Assembly: GCF_043641665.1 (NCBI RefSeq)
Contig: NC_092181.1
Location: 11,315,818-11,379,817 of the forward strand
Source: Enoplosus armatus
Taxonomy: Eukaryota; Chordata; Actinopteri; Centrarchiformes; Enoplosidae
Reading direction: 5' to 3'
Length of the DNA: 64,000 bases
The position numbers and the translations under genes were made by a program. Shown piece by piece: positions 28,894 through 43,900 of the stretch (the first letter of the stretch is position 1; each line of letters starts with the position of its first letter). The notes under the pieces are model-generated. The model was given only the letters and a program-made list of their open reading frames with translations. It searched no databases and had not been told where the DNA came from.

Positions 28894-31800
28894 CTGGTAG
28901 ACCACTCAATATGTCCTCTGTACGAACATGCAAACACACACACACACTCCCATTCATATTGCATCCCCCTCTCTCTGAGTCTGTGTTTTCAGTTTCAGTG
29001 TGGGAGAGAGACAGTCGGAGAACGTGAGTGATGCAGCGTTTTTTATCGCGGTGATGAGGATCAAGTCGCTCAGACGGCGCCGGTGTGCCACACCATCCCA
29101 CTCTTAACATAATCACAATAACAGCAGGATTTCCCACCTGACGGTCCAGAAGTAAAGAAAAACGATTCCTTCAATGCCCCCCTAAGCATGCGACACCAAC
29201 AATAGGCATGTTGTGGTGCTACTACTGAATCAGGGGGATTATTTAATGTTTTGAGAGAAATCAAGAGCTCACATGCTAATTATAAATGAACACCAAAGAG
29301 CTGCATTCCTAGGCCACTATTTTTCATATTATTGATTGTCAGAGATTTCCCAACATTTTGCAACTTACATGACAATCCAGCTGCTTGATGACAAATTTAT
29401 GCTTTGAATCTGTTTCTCAATATAGCTGCAAAATCAAGCCCAAAGGACAGTGTTTTATTGAAGCTTTTAGAGCTCTGTGCAACATAAGAGAATAGAGTTT
29501 GAACTTGGATACTGGAAAGGATTGAAACTTGGCTGATCTGTTGCAGGAAATAAGAATGAATAGTTTTGTATGCAACCAATGTTTCCCCATTACTAATTAA
29601 AGTACTTAGAAGTTCAGTAGTTGGATTATTGCAATAAGCATGTAAGCTAAATGTGGTCAGTGTCAGGTTATTGCAGTCTAGTTACAGATCACATCACCAC
29701 TCTCCACCCACAGACAACAAAAAGCTCTGGACTCCACCATCAAACTCCGCTAGGCTCAGCTGAATATTTATGTGTACACAGAAATAAGGAAAACGACTGC
29801 AACCTCTCTCTCTCTCTCTGTTGCTCTGTCTTGCTGCGCTGTCTTCCTCTTTTACCTCCATCTTCACAGTCGCTGCCTGTCTCTCACCATTTTGTTTCAC
29901 ACATCCACTTGCCTCTGAGCTTGCTCCTCAGGCCCTGCTCTTCTGTCAACAGGATAGTGAACAGAATAACAACATAAGTAGAGAGATTCTAGGTACAACT
30001 TGCATTTATTGTATGTTAGGCGTATTTAAGACGTAGACTCATTCTAATGACTTGGCTTTTCCCCAGTGGCTGTGCCATATTGTCAGTGGGTGGTGGGCCT
30101 GATGGTGACTTATGAACAGTCATATCCCCATATGTACAAGGGAAGGCAGTGTCTATGTGCTTGTGAACGCTTGTGTTTATAATTACAGTATATTTATTGT
30201 ACCTCACCTGAGTGGTATCACGCTGCCTTAATTGCCCACTTGCACCTAACACTTACATTACCAGCAGTAGACAACATGGATTTGTGGGTGAATTGTAGTT
30301 TATGTGATCCTTGCATGACAGCAGTAGAATGGCCAAAGCTGTAGAGGATGATCCTTTTGAAACTTGCAATGTTAGCAGTATATGATTCGGAACGATATCA
30401 CAGTTTGAGGAACTTGAACAAGTTCCAATATATTTTGACAATAAGCCAGATTGAACTGTCTAGTACAGGGGTCTGCAACCTTTACTATCAAAAGAGCCAT
30501 TTTGCCCCCTCTTCCACCAAAGAAAATAGTCTGGAGCCGCAAAACATAACACAGCTTATAAAGTTTTATAAGTTTTATTCTTTTTCTATTTTTAACTGTT
30601 ATAACAAAGGAAAACCCATACAGAAATGTAGTGTGCATGTGGAGGCCAACTTTGACATGAATTAAACACTGAACTATGCAGGCTTATTTGAGTCCTTCCC
30701 ATATTTGTGTAAAATTAATAAAATAGAAACTAGCCCACTTTAATATAAATAAAACGTATAGCCACAGCTTAAAAAAAGTAAACATACAATTAGGAATGTT
30801 TGTGACTAAAGTCCATTTCAGTGTGCTGTCATCCTCTTCTGTCACGTACAGCAATCAACCGACGCACCTGAACACACAAACAAAACCACATCAGCTCCGG
30901 CTCTAAAATGAATGTTTTTCTGAAAAATAATAGCCTATTAAATGCTAGTGTTCTCACCTGTTTAATGTGACTTCTGTTTCTGAAGATCGCTGCAGATCTT
31001 CTCTATGTCAGGGCTGTAAGATGTGACAGAATTAAACTCTCTATTTTCTTCTGAGACTTTTCTTTTTTTGGATTTACTCATGGTTAGCTTACCGAGGGCG
31101 AGGGGCGGACACTGAAGAAGCCGCCTGCAGGTAAAGGCGAGGGCTGTAGACGTGAGTGTGACGCATATTTTAGTTGACAAATTATTAAAACTTTTTATTA
31201 ATTCGATGTTAAAGTATCACCTCGAACTCCCAAATAACTGTACAACATAAACAGAAATAAAATAAATAAAAATTAAATTAAGAAATAACCGTTATTTATT
31301 TTCATGTTTTTTTGTCAAGGCCAGAGGGAGCCGCTACAAGGAGGCTGAAGAGCCGCTTGCGGCTCCAGAGCCGCGGGTTGCCAACCCCTGGTCTAGTACA
31401 ACACTGGATGCTGAACGGTGGTTTATCAATTGGGAAATCAATGGTGGCCAAAATACATTTTTTCAAAACAAAACCAAAGAATTTGCTTAGATTTGTGGTG
31501 TGTAAAATCAGCGATGAACTGGATGTTGTGCATTCTGCCTTTACTTTATAACACTCCTCTTGTTATTAGGGCACACTTGAGCCTTGTGGAGATTTGATGT
31601 GATGTGTTCTCCCAGCCTTATCTCTGTGATGGCTTTTGTAGGGTCTCCGGTAGAAACCAGTTTGTTCAGTACGTAGGCTGTCCCTTGTTGTCCCCCTTTT
31701 TTTAATCGCCTTTTCTTTCTTTTTGCTCATTAATTTTCCCTGTCATATTTCTCAGCCTTCTTCTTCTGTTTTATTTCTCCCTATCCTCTCCTCCATCACT

Positions 31801-34800
31801 GCAGTTCTCCTCTTTTATTGCCGTCTTTTCCTCCTCCCCACCCCAACCTCTGAAAACAGTTTTCCACTTCATAATCATGGTCGTCATCTTTGTCTGCCCC
31901 TGTCTTCTCTCATTCCCTTGTTTCTGGGCGGATAGTCCATACATAGAAAGTTAGTTAATGAATCCTGGCACCCATATGGGAATGAACACACATACACACA
32001 CAAATGTAGCATGGACATATACACAGTTATTTTTATGCCCAGACAAACACACACACTCCTGGGGGACGGATGTAGTTGTGGTTTAACACTTTAATGAGAG
32101 TGCAATGCCTGCTGCTATGGCATACTTACACCCTTTTGTTGTTTTTAAGATTATGTAAATATCACAAGGACAAAAAGCAGGTTTTAGCAGTTTTGAATGA
32201 AAATCAGCTTCTAAAACTAGTTACAAACCAAACTAAATTTTAACTAAGATTGTCTAAACCTGCATTTTGGCATTTTTTGTTACTGAACTTGTCAGGTGAG
32301 CAGCTGCAGGCAGTAATTTCAGTTTGGGTGAGCCTCAAACCTCCAACACACATAATATAATCATTGTCAAAAATATAGCAAAAATATTGCTGTCTTCTTT
32401 TGTCCCTGCTTTTGTCTCATACCAAGGCAAGGAAAACCCTCTTCCAGTCCAAACCCAGATAGTTTGACCTTGTGTGAATCATATGCAGTGGTCCCTTGCT
32501 CTTAAATAGTGACAAGAATCGCTGCATTCCTGAGACAGTTGTTGCATGAATCATATACAGTATGGTACAGCATGCCAGGGATAATATAATATAATATAAT
32601 ATAATATAATATAATATATCTCCCAGCCACAACACCATGTCTACACAGGAGGCGTAGTGTGAGCAGCACGTTGGCAGAACAGCAGCCACTTCAGTGCTCT
32701 GTGTGTATCAACATTGAGTGTAGGTCACCCAGTTTTTGGCAGTACTCAGAGCCCAATACACAATCTCTGTGGTGACGCACATATTTTCACGGAAGAAAGT
32801 AGACATGAAACGTAAAAATACACTTTGCCTCATGTTAACATGTGTATAGCGCAAGTAAAACGCTAGCCGTTATGCGGCCTGTGTAGACAGCTGGATTGAG
32901 GGTGTCTGTTCCAGGGCTGTCACATTTCCAATAAGCCAAGCCTTAATCTGTTCCTTCAGACACGCGTGAGAAGGACGACTAAAAATGGGCTGAAATGCCT
33001 CTCATGTAAACACACCATTAGTGTACCTAATGAGTAATATGGAAAGGACTTTCCTGTGGTATGATATGACACCTGACTGTATCTAAATCAAACGTCAGCC
33101 TGAATGCTTCCTGTATGCATATTCTTCCATTTACTCTGTGACTCAGTCTTTAGATGAGCTTGACTCACTGCGGCTTATTCTAACCCCCTTAATTCTTTTA
33201 TTTCTGTATCCCTCCCTCCATCCTTTTCTCTCTGCTTCATGTCACCTTTCTTTCTTGGTTTCTTACCATCCAAGCTCTCCATCTGTTAATTATTTGGCAG
33301 CTTTCCTCCACCTAAAAACAAATTTACTCCCTGTGTTCTTTCCTAATTTCAGTTTCTCTACACATCACCTCCTATCCATTTCTGTTATTATATTTTGTCA
33401 GAATGCTATGGCAGCTTCTTAATGAATGATCTAACGGCAAAGGCTGGGCAATTTTGTGCATTTTGCCCTAGAGTAAATGGAGTGGGCCGTGCAAGAGTTA
33501 ATTTATTCTTGTTTGCTAACAGGCCTTTTTTCCTTGGCTTGCAGTGCAGCTATACATAAATTGGAAATCCTGTTTTGTTTTCACATCTGACATTTTTAAG
33601 CTTTATATTATCCTCTGACACCTACATTAGGTTTGACGGCATCACTGGTGCTAGTTTTAATATAGTAATGTGACCCCATTTATTATAAACCAAAATAATG
33701 GACAAAAAGTGCTCCTTGTATTTCAGAGAGGCATACATGTTGATCGATGAGCCAACTCATCTATGAGCCATCTCATCTAAGTTGAAAAGGTTGAACTTTA
33801 GTTGGATGGTAGGTAAATGTCAGCCAACAAGACTTGTACAAACAAAGGTTTTAGGACATCCTCCTAATAATACAGCCTTGGTGATTTCAGTGCAGACTTG
33901 ATTTGACAAATGTTAAATATCCCATGTGCACACCATACATTTCCAAACATATTCTGGTCTACTTTGCTCATTCTTGTATCCTTCCTCTCCTCTCCTCTCC
34001 TCTTATCTCTTTCCGCCATCCCTGCTACTCCCCCCTCAGTGTTTCCACTGTTGCCAGAGTGTCATCACTGTCAAAATTCCCTGGTCCAAATTAACTTCTC
34101 CACTTTCTTTCTCTCCCTCTGCTTTCCCATATTTCTCGCCCTTTCTCCCCCTCTACTGTCTGCATTCCACAGATTTGTGACTCGAGATAGACCTCTCTCC
34201 ACCCCTCCTCACATTCCTCCCTCCCTTCTTCCCCATTCCACCGTAGATTCCTTCCTGCAGATGAACAATTTCGTCTTTACCTTCTCACCCCTCACCAACC
34301 CAGCCCTCCTCCTCTGTGTAGTGACTACGTTCCACTTCCATTCCTGACTCCAGATTGTTGGCGTCTCCTCGGGGAGCAGAGGGGAGGGGGATGGGGGAGT
34401 GTCAGCTGTAGACTGCTGGCCTCACAAATGAATGACATAATTGGCATCCCGAGCATTTACTGGGCTGGAGAAAGGCTGAGGTTGGGAAATTGAGTAATGG
34501 CTTTCCAGAGGAAGTGCAATGTAGATTAGATTCCCAGTTTGGCAACATTGCCCCATTTTGGACACCCATAAATGCTAATTCACACCACGCCATCATTATT
34601 TGCTACAGTGTGTACTTGTTGCAGCAACATAAAGTTGGTCACGTACACACAGTGTACTTGTGCTTGACGTTTTGCCAACATGTATTCTCTGTGTGTTCTA
34701 GTGAGTGAGCGAGCCCGTCAGGGAGGCGTGAGTACGGGAAGAGGAAGTGTTTTGTTTAACTGTTGAACAATGCTGTGAATGAGACAGCATGGGGCTGTAG

Positions 34801-34898
34801 CAAGAGTCATAACAGGGGCAAAGGCAAAGGATGTGGGCCTTCCCTTTTAAATCTGAATGACTGTCATTAATGACTTGATGGGGGCGGGGTGGGGCGGG

Positions 34899-34945
<47 letters not shown>

Positions 34946-37900
34946 CAGTGGGTGTGTTAGGAGCATTTTTAGTAGTTTCAAATGCTGGCTTTTGCCACAT
35001 GTACATCTCATTACTTAGTTATCTAGATTTTGGAGAAGTAGGGATGTTCCTTCAACGTATGACCTTTTCCTTATATTGTTAATCTTCCCACTTTGTTTTG
35101 GTACAATTTTCTGTTAGTGAAGCTACCTGAGGCCTAAAACATTGTTGTCATAACTGCATACTTGTGGTTAGGCATGCAGTTTTTTTTCAACCACATCTCT
35201 CACTGTCCTCCTACACTTTTCAGTTTTGACAGGGTGGGGTTGTGTTGGCTTTATGCACTCTATTATAAGGAAATGTATCTAGTTACTTTATACCACACCA
35301 TAAACTGTAAAAAATGTCTCAAAGTCTCTTGACTTACATTTGACTTGTCTTCCTTTCTCTGCTTAGGTTGCATTTAATTGAGCTCGGCCATGTTCCAGTT
35401 CCTGTTTTGAAGTAGTGACTGTTGGCTCATTGAAACTTTCTGTTTGCTATTGCCTTGTGTTTTGTTGCAAATTGGTTAAACCTTTTTATATGTCTGTCTA
35501 TTTTTGAAAATGGACAAACGTTCTGCTAAATAATATTTGAAATACTACAAGAATAGAAGCCTTTTTTCACCCTGAGAGATGTTGGCCTGAGGAGGTTTTA
35601 GCTGTGGGATTCAAGCCTTTTTCAGGCTTCCGAGACAGCCAAAGTCACACTCCTGTGTGTTGAACACTTCCTTTTAAACAACACTCCACCACACTGTTGA
35701 CCATGCTAATATTTGGTTCACCGTTCACATTTATGGGTGTGATGTTTTGTTGATTAAATATCAGTACAGCACTAAACAAACTCATTACAGAATCACAACT
35801 TGAATTTGACTGATGGTTTGGCTGTGACACTCACTGACAGGTTTATTACCCGTGTGAGATTCAAAATTGTATCATTATTGCACTTACGTTTGGGTTGTAT
35901 TGCCAGAAAGTTAAAGGAAGCTAATGATAGATTTAGATGACAGTTCCATGTAGAGGGAAGGTGTGTTTTAGTAGATTAATGACACAGAGTTTAAATCATA
36001 ACAAATGTAAGCATGAATATTGTTTTCAATGTTGTTGGCTGCAATATGTTATGCTGTATTGCAGGTGGAAAATACAAAATGTGAAAATTGGCGCGCTCGG
36101 CTTACATTAAGACATGTGTAACATAACATAATGTCCACTGGAAGCAGCTGCATTGTATTCCTGCTGTGCAGCGCCTTTTGGAGCTGATGAACACAGCCAT
36201 CCAATGTACATGTGTGCAATGTGTCATTGTCCATTGGACTTCATTACATACACCTGTGCAATCCCATTAAACTGATTTCTGATAACAAAACGAATCCTTT
36301 TATCTCAACTTGTCCTTATACACCAGCCGCACTAGAACCAAATCTGCACTAAACTGAAGAAGAAATAAAAAGATCCACTACTACAAAACAGTGTTCTTCA
36401 TAACAGGGTCAGCATCCAAGCTCTGAAACTGGATGCTAATGCAGCATGGCTTCACTGTCCCGTCCTTGTAGTGCTGCTGGAGAATTAATTGAACAAATGG
36501 ACCACAAAATGGCTGTGCTTGACCGTGGAGTTGGCAGTGCACAATCACGCTATCGTCTACTAGAGTTACTGACCACAAACCCTTTGTCTAGGACAGAGCA
36601 ACCCAACTCTGTGGTTTGGTAATGTTAACAGAGTGCAAGAGGCTAGAGGCATGCTGGTGGTTCAGTGGACTGTACAGTGCAAATCATACACTTTTGTGAA
36701 CTTGAATACAGCTCATGTCCTTTGTCTTGTCACCCTCTTTCTTAACAAATACAATATTATTTTTCCACAATTATTTTACAGTGCCTGGATCTTCAGGCAA
36801 TTTGATCAAGCTTTATCACCATTCAAACTCCTGTGTGTAGTCACAACATCAACCATCATCAACAAAATAAGTTTCCTAATATACAATTCATTTTTCTAGA
36901 AGTAACCAATATCTTATGATTAAAATTAAGCTGTGAAGCTTCGCACCTTTGCTGCAAATTTGCACACAACTGTCACAGCTCTCATCTCTTCTTCAGCGTG
37001 AATAATACCACCATGAATGAATGAGTCACACCACTCAGAATTATGTGTCTTCATCAGTGTGTTGGGACAGCATTTACAGCAGCATATGTTCTTGTTTAAA
37101 ATGGATTCATTTCGTACATATGTATCAACCAAAAATAACTTTATCCATCAAACTGTGATGCAGTTTCCAAACAGAGTGCCCTGTTTGGGTTTAAAGGATT
37201 TGAACATCAGACTCATCCCACCTCCTACCCCCTTTTATCAACGAACAGAGGCGTTAAATAACCAGTGCAAATGGTGACTTGGAGACTCCCTTGAGAAAAC
37301 AAATGGGAATCCCCCGACACCCCACTGCCTCTGTCTTTTTACGACCTTTCACCTTTTGACCAGAACTAACGCCAACCTTCAGCCTGACTTTTGTTGAAAT
37401 CAGACACAGAGACGATACAAAGGTCCCGCCCCTCAAACTGCCTCTCTTTGTGGTCTGAGGTACATTGTGCACATTTTGTTCTTGCTTTTTGTAATACACA
37501 ATTATCATACATATTTGAGCAGTGATTTACGTAAATTGCAGTGTGACATTACTGGGGCTGTATTTATATTTATATAAAAAAAGTCCTATTGCAGAGGGAT
37601 TTTTCATATTACAAAATGTAATGATTGCATATTATTATATTAAATTATATGTAAATAGAAATTTCTGCTGAGCCCAACTGTGTTGTGTTGAATTGTTATT
37701 ATTTACCCATTTGACAGGGAATAGCTGTTCTGTTTGGTGTCCTGTCTGTTAACATGAGGCCACAGGATGAGCACGATATTCACACATAAAGCTAATTAGA
37801 TCTTTGAAACATATTTAACTGTCATTTATTTATGAGTCATTTGTAGCCTTGTACTCATCATATGGCACTGATTTTACGCCCCGCTGGTGATTGACATATT

Positions 37901-40900
37901 CGAGGTACCAAGACATCAAAATTTGTTTCTTTCATGTGTTCTTTTTTTATTGTCTTGAAATTCTGGTTTGCAAGCTTAGTAAAGGTGTTGCCTTGAAGGG
38001 TATACTACCGGTTCCCCTGGGCATGGGAAGCTGTGGTTGACCTCTGAAGCCTAAGGGTATATTGTCTGGGTCAATGACAGGCCACGGTCTGTCTCCATCT
38101 CCCTTAGCTACCAGACGGTGGTAAAGGCGTTATCCTAGCATGTTAGTTGCTTAAATGGATAGGCTTGGTTTGGTGTGACTGATTTATGGCCTGTTTCAGA
38201 CTGTGGCATGGGGTGACTCACCTACATATGGTCCCAAAACAGCAGCTGTTTCAAATCTTTTTAATACACAATGGAGCAGAGTTGACCCCTTTTTGACCCT
38301 TTAACTACTAGCACAGCTTGGTTTAAGGTGAGGGCAACTTTGGGTGGTCGAATGACTAAATCAGCAATATTCAGATAAAAACGGAAGTTAATGTGAGCTC
38401 TTTATAGTTTTTTTTCTCTTCTCGAAGCTGAATTTTCTCCTAAATAAATGCTCTCAGACATGGAATGTGAGCACAATTAGATTTTGACCAAATTCTGAGG
38501 AATATGTGGGCCGTATTTGACTAAAGAAATATACGTCATATTATCGGTGCACTGAAATTCGTTGTCTTTGTCTTGTTTGTGAGAACGTAATTTGGACTCC
38601 TTTTTGGAAGTGTGGCATCAACACCAGAGAAGGTAGAGAGCCGTTGAGGACTTAGTCGTGAGGCCACGTCGCTGACACGGTACTCATCGTCACGGGTTTG
38701 CTTAGAAGTGATAACCAAATTTAAAAGGTTTAATTGTAACTTTAGGATGTGACTCAGCTGTTTATAGCCCTTTGGTTTTGAAACCATAGTGTTGTTAAAA
38801 AAGGGGCTAAAATAAGACAACATTTTTCCTCCTTTGTCCATCCAAAAGGTTGGGAATTTATGGCAATCTTTTCATCTAACAGAAGTCATCAGAGATCATT
38901 TTTAGGAGAGTCTCTGTTGATGGTGGATGGTTGTCATCTCCTCTTCTGCTTATTTGTTTGCAGGACACTGGTGTGTAGCCATATTTACTGTCTCTCCTCT
39001 TACTGTTAAAGTGAGAGTCTGTGGTGGGGACGATTATACACAGTCAACACAGAGGGCCGCTTCACCCCAGGGCTTCCTGGTCATTTACTGATTCCTAGTT
39101 GACCTAGCTTTCCGTGTTAGGATCTGAATGAGTCTGGTCCTCTGCCAGCCCTGGGTCACCATAGCCTGCCAGCTCACGTGGCAGCTATTCAACACTGCTG
39201 GATCCCCACAGGGCGCAGAGATGAGATTTGATTCCTCATTGATGCTAAGGTCCACAGTGGTAGAGTCTGCATAAGCCCAAATAAGATTATCAACATATTT
39301 AGGCATGTTTATCAAAATCCCTGTGGGGCTGCTGTATAATGATATTAAACTTCGTGGGGGGAGGATTAGCTGCAAAACCTCAAAGAGTTTTTCTGAACAT
39401 TTCACCTTTTGTTTTCAAAAAAAGGTCTTACAACCATGTATGAATCTAGGCGGTGACACAGGGTTATTGAAAACAAGTTTTACAAATACATTACATTGTA
39501 TTTAGTCCACATTGTACAATAGGTCAGCTTTGCTTTGTTAATATAACTGTTTTATAACTCTATAATTTCCTCTATTAAAGGGAGACCATTATAAACTACT
39601 TGCTACTCATTTTGGTGGGCGAAACTAGGGCTTGAAAAAATATTTCTTTCTTTCTTAGAAGCAGTACTCTCACCTTCCAACTCGTGAGGTTTTAGGTGGT
39701 AATTAGGACTTATGTTAATTGATGTCTTTTCTTCAACTTTTCTGTTTTTTTTTAATTTCTTTTTGTACTTTGCTCTAGTAGTGACGTCAATGCTTTCTCT
39801 ACAGTGACTCAGTGCTGCTGACTAGCTAAACATTGAATAGAGAAAACCAAGTGTAAAGAACACTTAAAGCTAATAACACACATGTCTAGGTGGCTACACC
39901 GTGCACCTTGTTGTTGCATACACTCTCGGTACCTTGTCATCTGTTTTTTATGTGAGACAGGCTGTTGTAGCACTAATTTAGAAGAATCTGAACATTTTTT
40001 CACCGTAATTTTGTGCCTTCACAAATCATGAAAACCTCAATGGTAGTTTTATCATTGTAAACACTGGCCTGTCATTATTGCTCCATTGTTAAGTGTATGC
40101 CCCCTTTGAACCTATTCATCATCATCAGTAGCAGCAGCCTGCTGTGCCTGGCAGCACAGTTGATGACAATGAGAGAGGCTTTTCCCTCTGTGGTAATTGT
40201 AGCTGAGACAGTGGAGCAGTGTGCAGGTTAATCCCTTAATCTTCATTAGCATAGTTTGGTAACCAGAGAGCCAAGTCTTAGTGCTCAGTACACACAAACC
40301 TAGTGGCTACTTACCAGTGTTGGCTTTTCAGCAATCGTGAGCACCCACAGCGAATACATTGACACCGGCTATGATAAAATCAAAAATTTAGTAATAATAA
40401 CATTTTAGCTGAATGTCACAGAACATTTTTAAACACTTTTTGAAGGAGTGTCCAGACCTCTGAATCATAGCCAACATCTCTTATATGATCAGCAGTTGAA
40501 CTGAATGAATGAAGTGAAACAAAATGGCAATTCAGATGATCAGATAGTTAGGGCATATTTTGGAGCCTATTCAATTGAGTCCTCTGTGCTACGATTTGCC
40601 ATAAAGTTGGACAAATGAATATAGTTTGCTAGAGTTAAAACCTTTTCTTAGAGATTATTATACTATGATTATACAAACCTACTCTCAAGCCCATCTCTGT
40701 TCAGACTCCATAAAATTAGGGCCTTGAGCCAAGATTTGCTAAATCTTGTCATATTATGAGATTCAGGTTTCTCCCTGTGAGTGAATATCTTCAAGAAATT
40801 GACCCATAACACACTCCGGTTTAGGGCTAGTTGGCCATTGCCTGGAACTTGTGATTATTACAGGTTATATCAGAGATAAACTAAAGCCATGCTACTTGTC

Positions 40901-43900
40901 TGCCTGTTACACATTATGCATCAAGCTTTTACTCAATCACAGCATTTTGTCCTGACTAAGAAACTGTATGCAGTATTAAAGGTTCGCAATGGAGTTGACC
41001 TCTAGTAGTGCTATGAAGCTGGTTTTCGATGGCTGGGTCCCTGTTTTGTTAGTGCACATGCAGGTGACGCACTATTCCACTGATTAACAGGTGGCGATAA
41101 CATGCCAAGATATGCCCCAGGGTGCCAGCAAAGGCTGGGAAGAAGAAGAATGCCAGCTGGTAAATGTGGATATAAAACATGCAGGATTAAAAAAATAAAA
41201 AATAAATAAGATTTTCAAACGAATAGATCGAATAGAGTTTGTCACTAAACCTCTGCTGCTAATACCCTGGAATACGTGCGCACAAAATAGGCTCATACAT
41301 ATATCTTCAAGGCAAGGGATAAGGCCCAAGATGATGACCCATTTAAACTTTGGCTGATTTTTGTCTCAGAGTTGGATTCTCCGTCCACAAATGTCCTGCC
41401 AAGACTTCAGGCCTCTTTTTCTCCTGTTTTTCTCCTGTCTGCCGACAACATGGTGTCCGTTTTATCCCACAGGAGGCTTTTCTGGCTGCCTCCGATTTGG
41501 CCTGCGCCCATATTGTCGACTTTGGCAGTGTAATTTCCCCTGACAAGCTGATGGTTAGTGTTCATCCTGTCGGGCCAGTTGGTGTAATTTGGTTTGTGTT
41601 GGGATCGTCTGTTCCCATGTTGTGTGATTCTGTCTGATTTGTCTGACTGTGTCATTTTGGTCACTGTCACGGTCTCCACATTGAATGGGTGTAATGCTAG
41701 GTTGGTTTCCCAGGCATGTCCATATTTTTTTCTGAAGTGGTGCTTGTTTCTCATTCGTGGCAGGTTCACATACTCTTACATGATCTATTGTGTAATCCAT
41801 GTACATGATGTCTCCAGCACAGCACTGTTTTGGCGTAGGTGTTTTAATGTGCTTGAAAGATGGAGTAACAACAAAGCTTTTCATGTGGGAAACCAGCTTA
41901 GTGATAAATTGTCGTTATAGCATACAAAGTTGAAATTGCAATAGCGCTTTTCATAATGTAGGTTTAAGTTAGCTGTTTGTCTAGTCATTGGCACAATGCT
42001 TAAATAAATAAGGACGTCTGAAACTCTACACAAACTTACCCTTATTTCTGCTTTATTACACAGTGGTAGAGGGGAAGTGGCAGAAAATAATGCAAGATAA
42101 AGCACATTGAGCTGCAGAATATCTACTTCTTTTGTTTAACCTGTACATAAATCTTGTAGTTGAAGATTAAGTGAGGTAGTTACTCTTTTGCCCAGAGACT
42201 AAGGCCATGATTCAGCTGGGAAAAAAAAGAGAGAGGGGTCACCTGTGCCTGTATTGATTTTGAAGTGGAAGTGCCTGCCCATGACCGTGAATAGAAAGAA
42301 CTGAATGTAGAAGATGAAAGAACTGAATATAGAAGATGGATGTGTGGAAGCACTTGCAGAGAGATTGTGTGTGAGTTTTTCAAGACCTCTTAGAACTGCC
42401 TATAATTAATTTAATCAGACAAGTAATTAGGATGTTGATCTGTCTGCTGGCAGTCCGTGATGTTTATTTAACTCCCTTTTACATCTTTAAAGTTCACTGT
42501 GGTTTTTATTACCTTCACTGTGGTTTTTATTACCTTTCTCTGCCACTGCTCTTAATTGTTGATGCGTTGCCTGCTTTGTCTCGCTCTATAATTGTCACAG
42601 GATTGTCTAGCCAGCTGTAAACAAAGCATCTGCCTGCTTCAGTTCACCTAGGCCCTCCAACACACTAGGAGGGAGACATTTAGGGAGGGAAATAAAAAAA
42701 GACAACAGCAGACAAACCCAAACACAGACTAACTCTTTTGCTTGCTCTGTCTCTGTTGAAAGCCATTGTATGTTGTCTGTGATGCAACCCCCCCCCCCCT
42801 CGGGACTTGCTTCATACGGGAGAGAGTGCTTTTCTACTCAATATTTTACAAGGAGAACCTCTTAAAACTGGTCTCCTGGCCTGAGACGGGACAGTGAGGA
42901 TGGACAAACCAATATGTTGGCAAAAAGACATCAGTGATTACTCAAAGGAAACTGTGTCAAGTTTTACAGCTAAGACAGAAATGTATAAATAATGAAATCT
43001 TTGAGTTAGCTTGACTTTTTCTAAAAATATTATCAGAGTTACAGTTAGCCTAATCAAAATGTTGCTCACGTTTACACGTTACTATTGCATTTTTCAAATG
43101 ATATTAAATAGTAGAATCTTTTTGAGAGTTTGTAATATCACTAGCAGTGTGTGAGGATGTGAAGACTAAAGAAAGTGCAAAACAGCTATATAAGCAGACA
43201 GAAGGCTAATGATGCACTAACATGCTGCCTTACACACTGATGATGAGTAAAGACTGAAACACATTTGCCACTGCGGATGTGTTTTATATAAATAGATCAC
43301 ATGCTCTTGGAGTGCTGCTTGTTTTTTTATTTCAAAAGTAAATGTGAAATACTGCATAATTTCTTAGAGTAAATATTCAGTGTAAAAATCACATACCACT
43401 GAAAGCTGACTATTTATATTTGGGGACATCCACATTTTTGTGTGCAAACATTCTTTGGCCTATTTTTTTCTTTAAATCTAGGTCTAATCTGATCTGATTT
43501 TTAACCTGTCATTAACGTCTCTCTGTATGTCTTCTCTTCCAGTCCTGTGTGCAAAGAACCTGGCAAAGAAAGACTTCTTCCGTAAGTAGAGTCTATTTTT
43601 ACATGGTGCTATTCCTGTCCCATTCCCTCCCTCGTGCATTAGAATGGGCTTTGTCAGCAGTGGCAGCTTGCTGGCTTTTGTAGCCATGCTTGAAATGAAG
43701 TCCCTTAGGAGCTGTCTGTCAGTTATACACACCAGGAGGCCTGGCACGCACAGGGACCCATCGCTAACCTAACTTCTAGCAATAGGTATCACATCCACTG
43801 GTACAGAAGCACAGGACTTGATTAAAAAGCTTTGAATTAAACTGGACAGAAATTACACCGTATGTAGTCAGGAGTGGCAATTACATGAGAATAAACACGA

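Larger units (their letters stand above)
31399..43542 (+). other. smurf2 intron 1, right part
   Basis: No exon is supported. It holds the (ATAAT)n tract at 32581, a (CTCCT)n run at 33985-34004, the G-rich block at 34878-34944, two small tandem duplications near 42300 and 42500, and a C run near 42790. An unassigned plus-strand frame lies at 41350-41637. Long parts such as 35000-41000 show nothing distinctive. Confidence 0.55.

Noticed and set aside
39085..39405. 106-codon minus-strand frame in smurf2 intron 1
   Set aside because: Looked protein-like at first but I could match it to no family and saw no acceptor or donor that fits a smurf2 exon phase.
41080..41160. Retroposon-like phrase with AGGTGGCGATAACATGCC and a GAAGAAGAAG end
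   Set aside because: It resembles a common vertebrate repeat tail, but no ends or target duplication could be defined.
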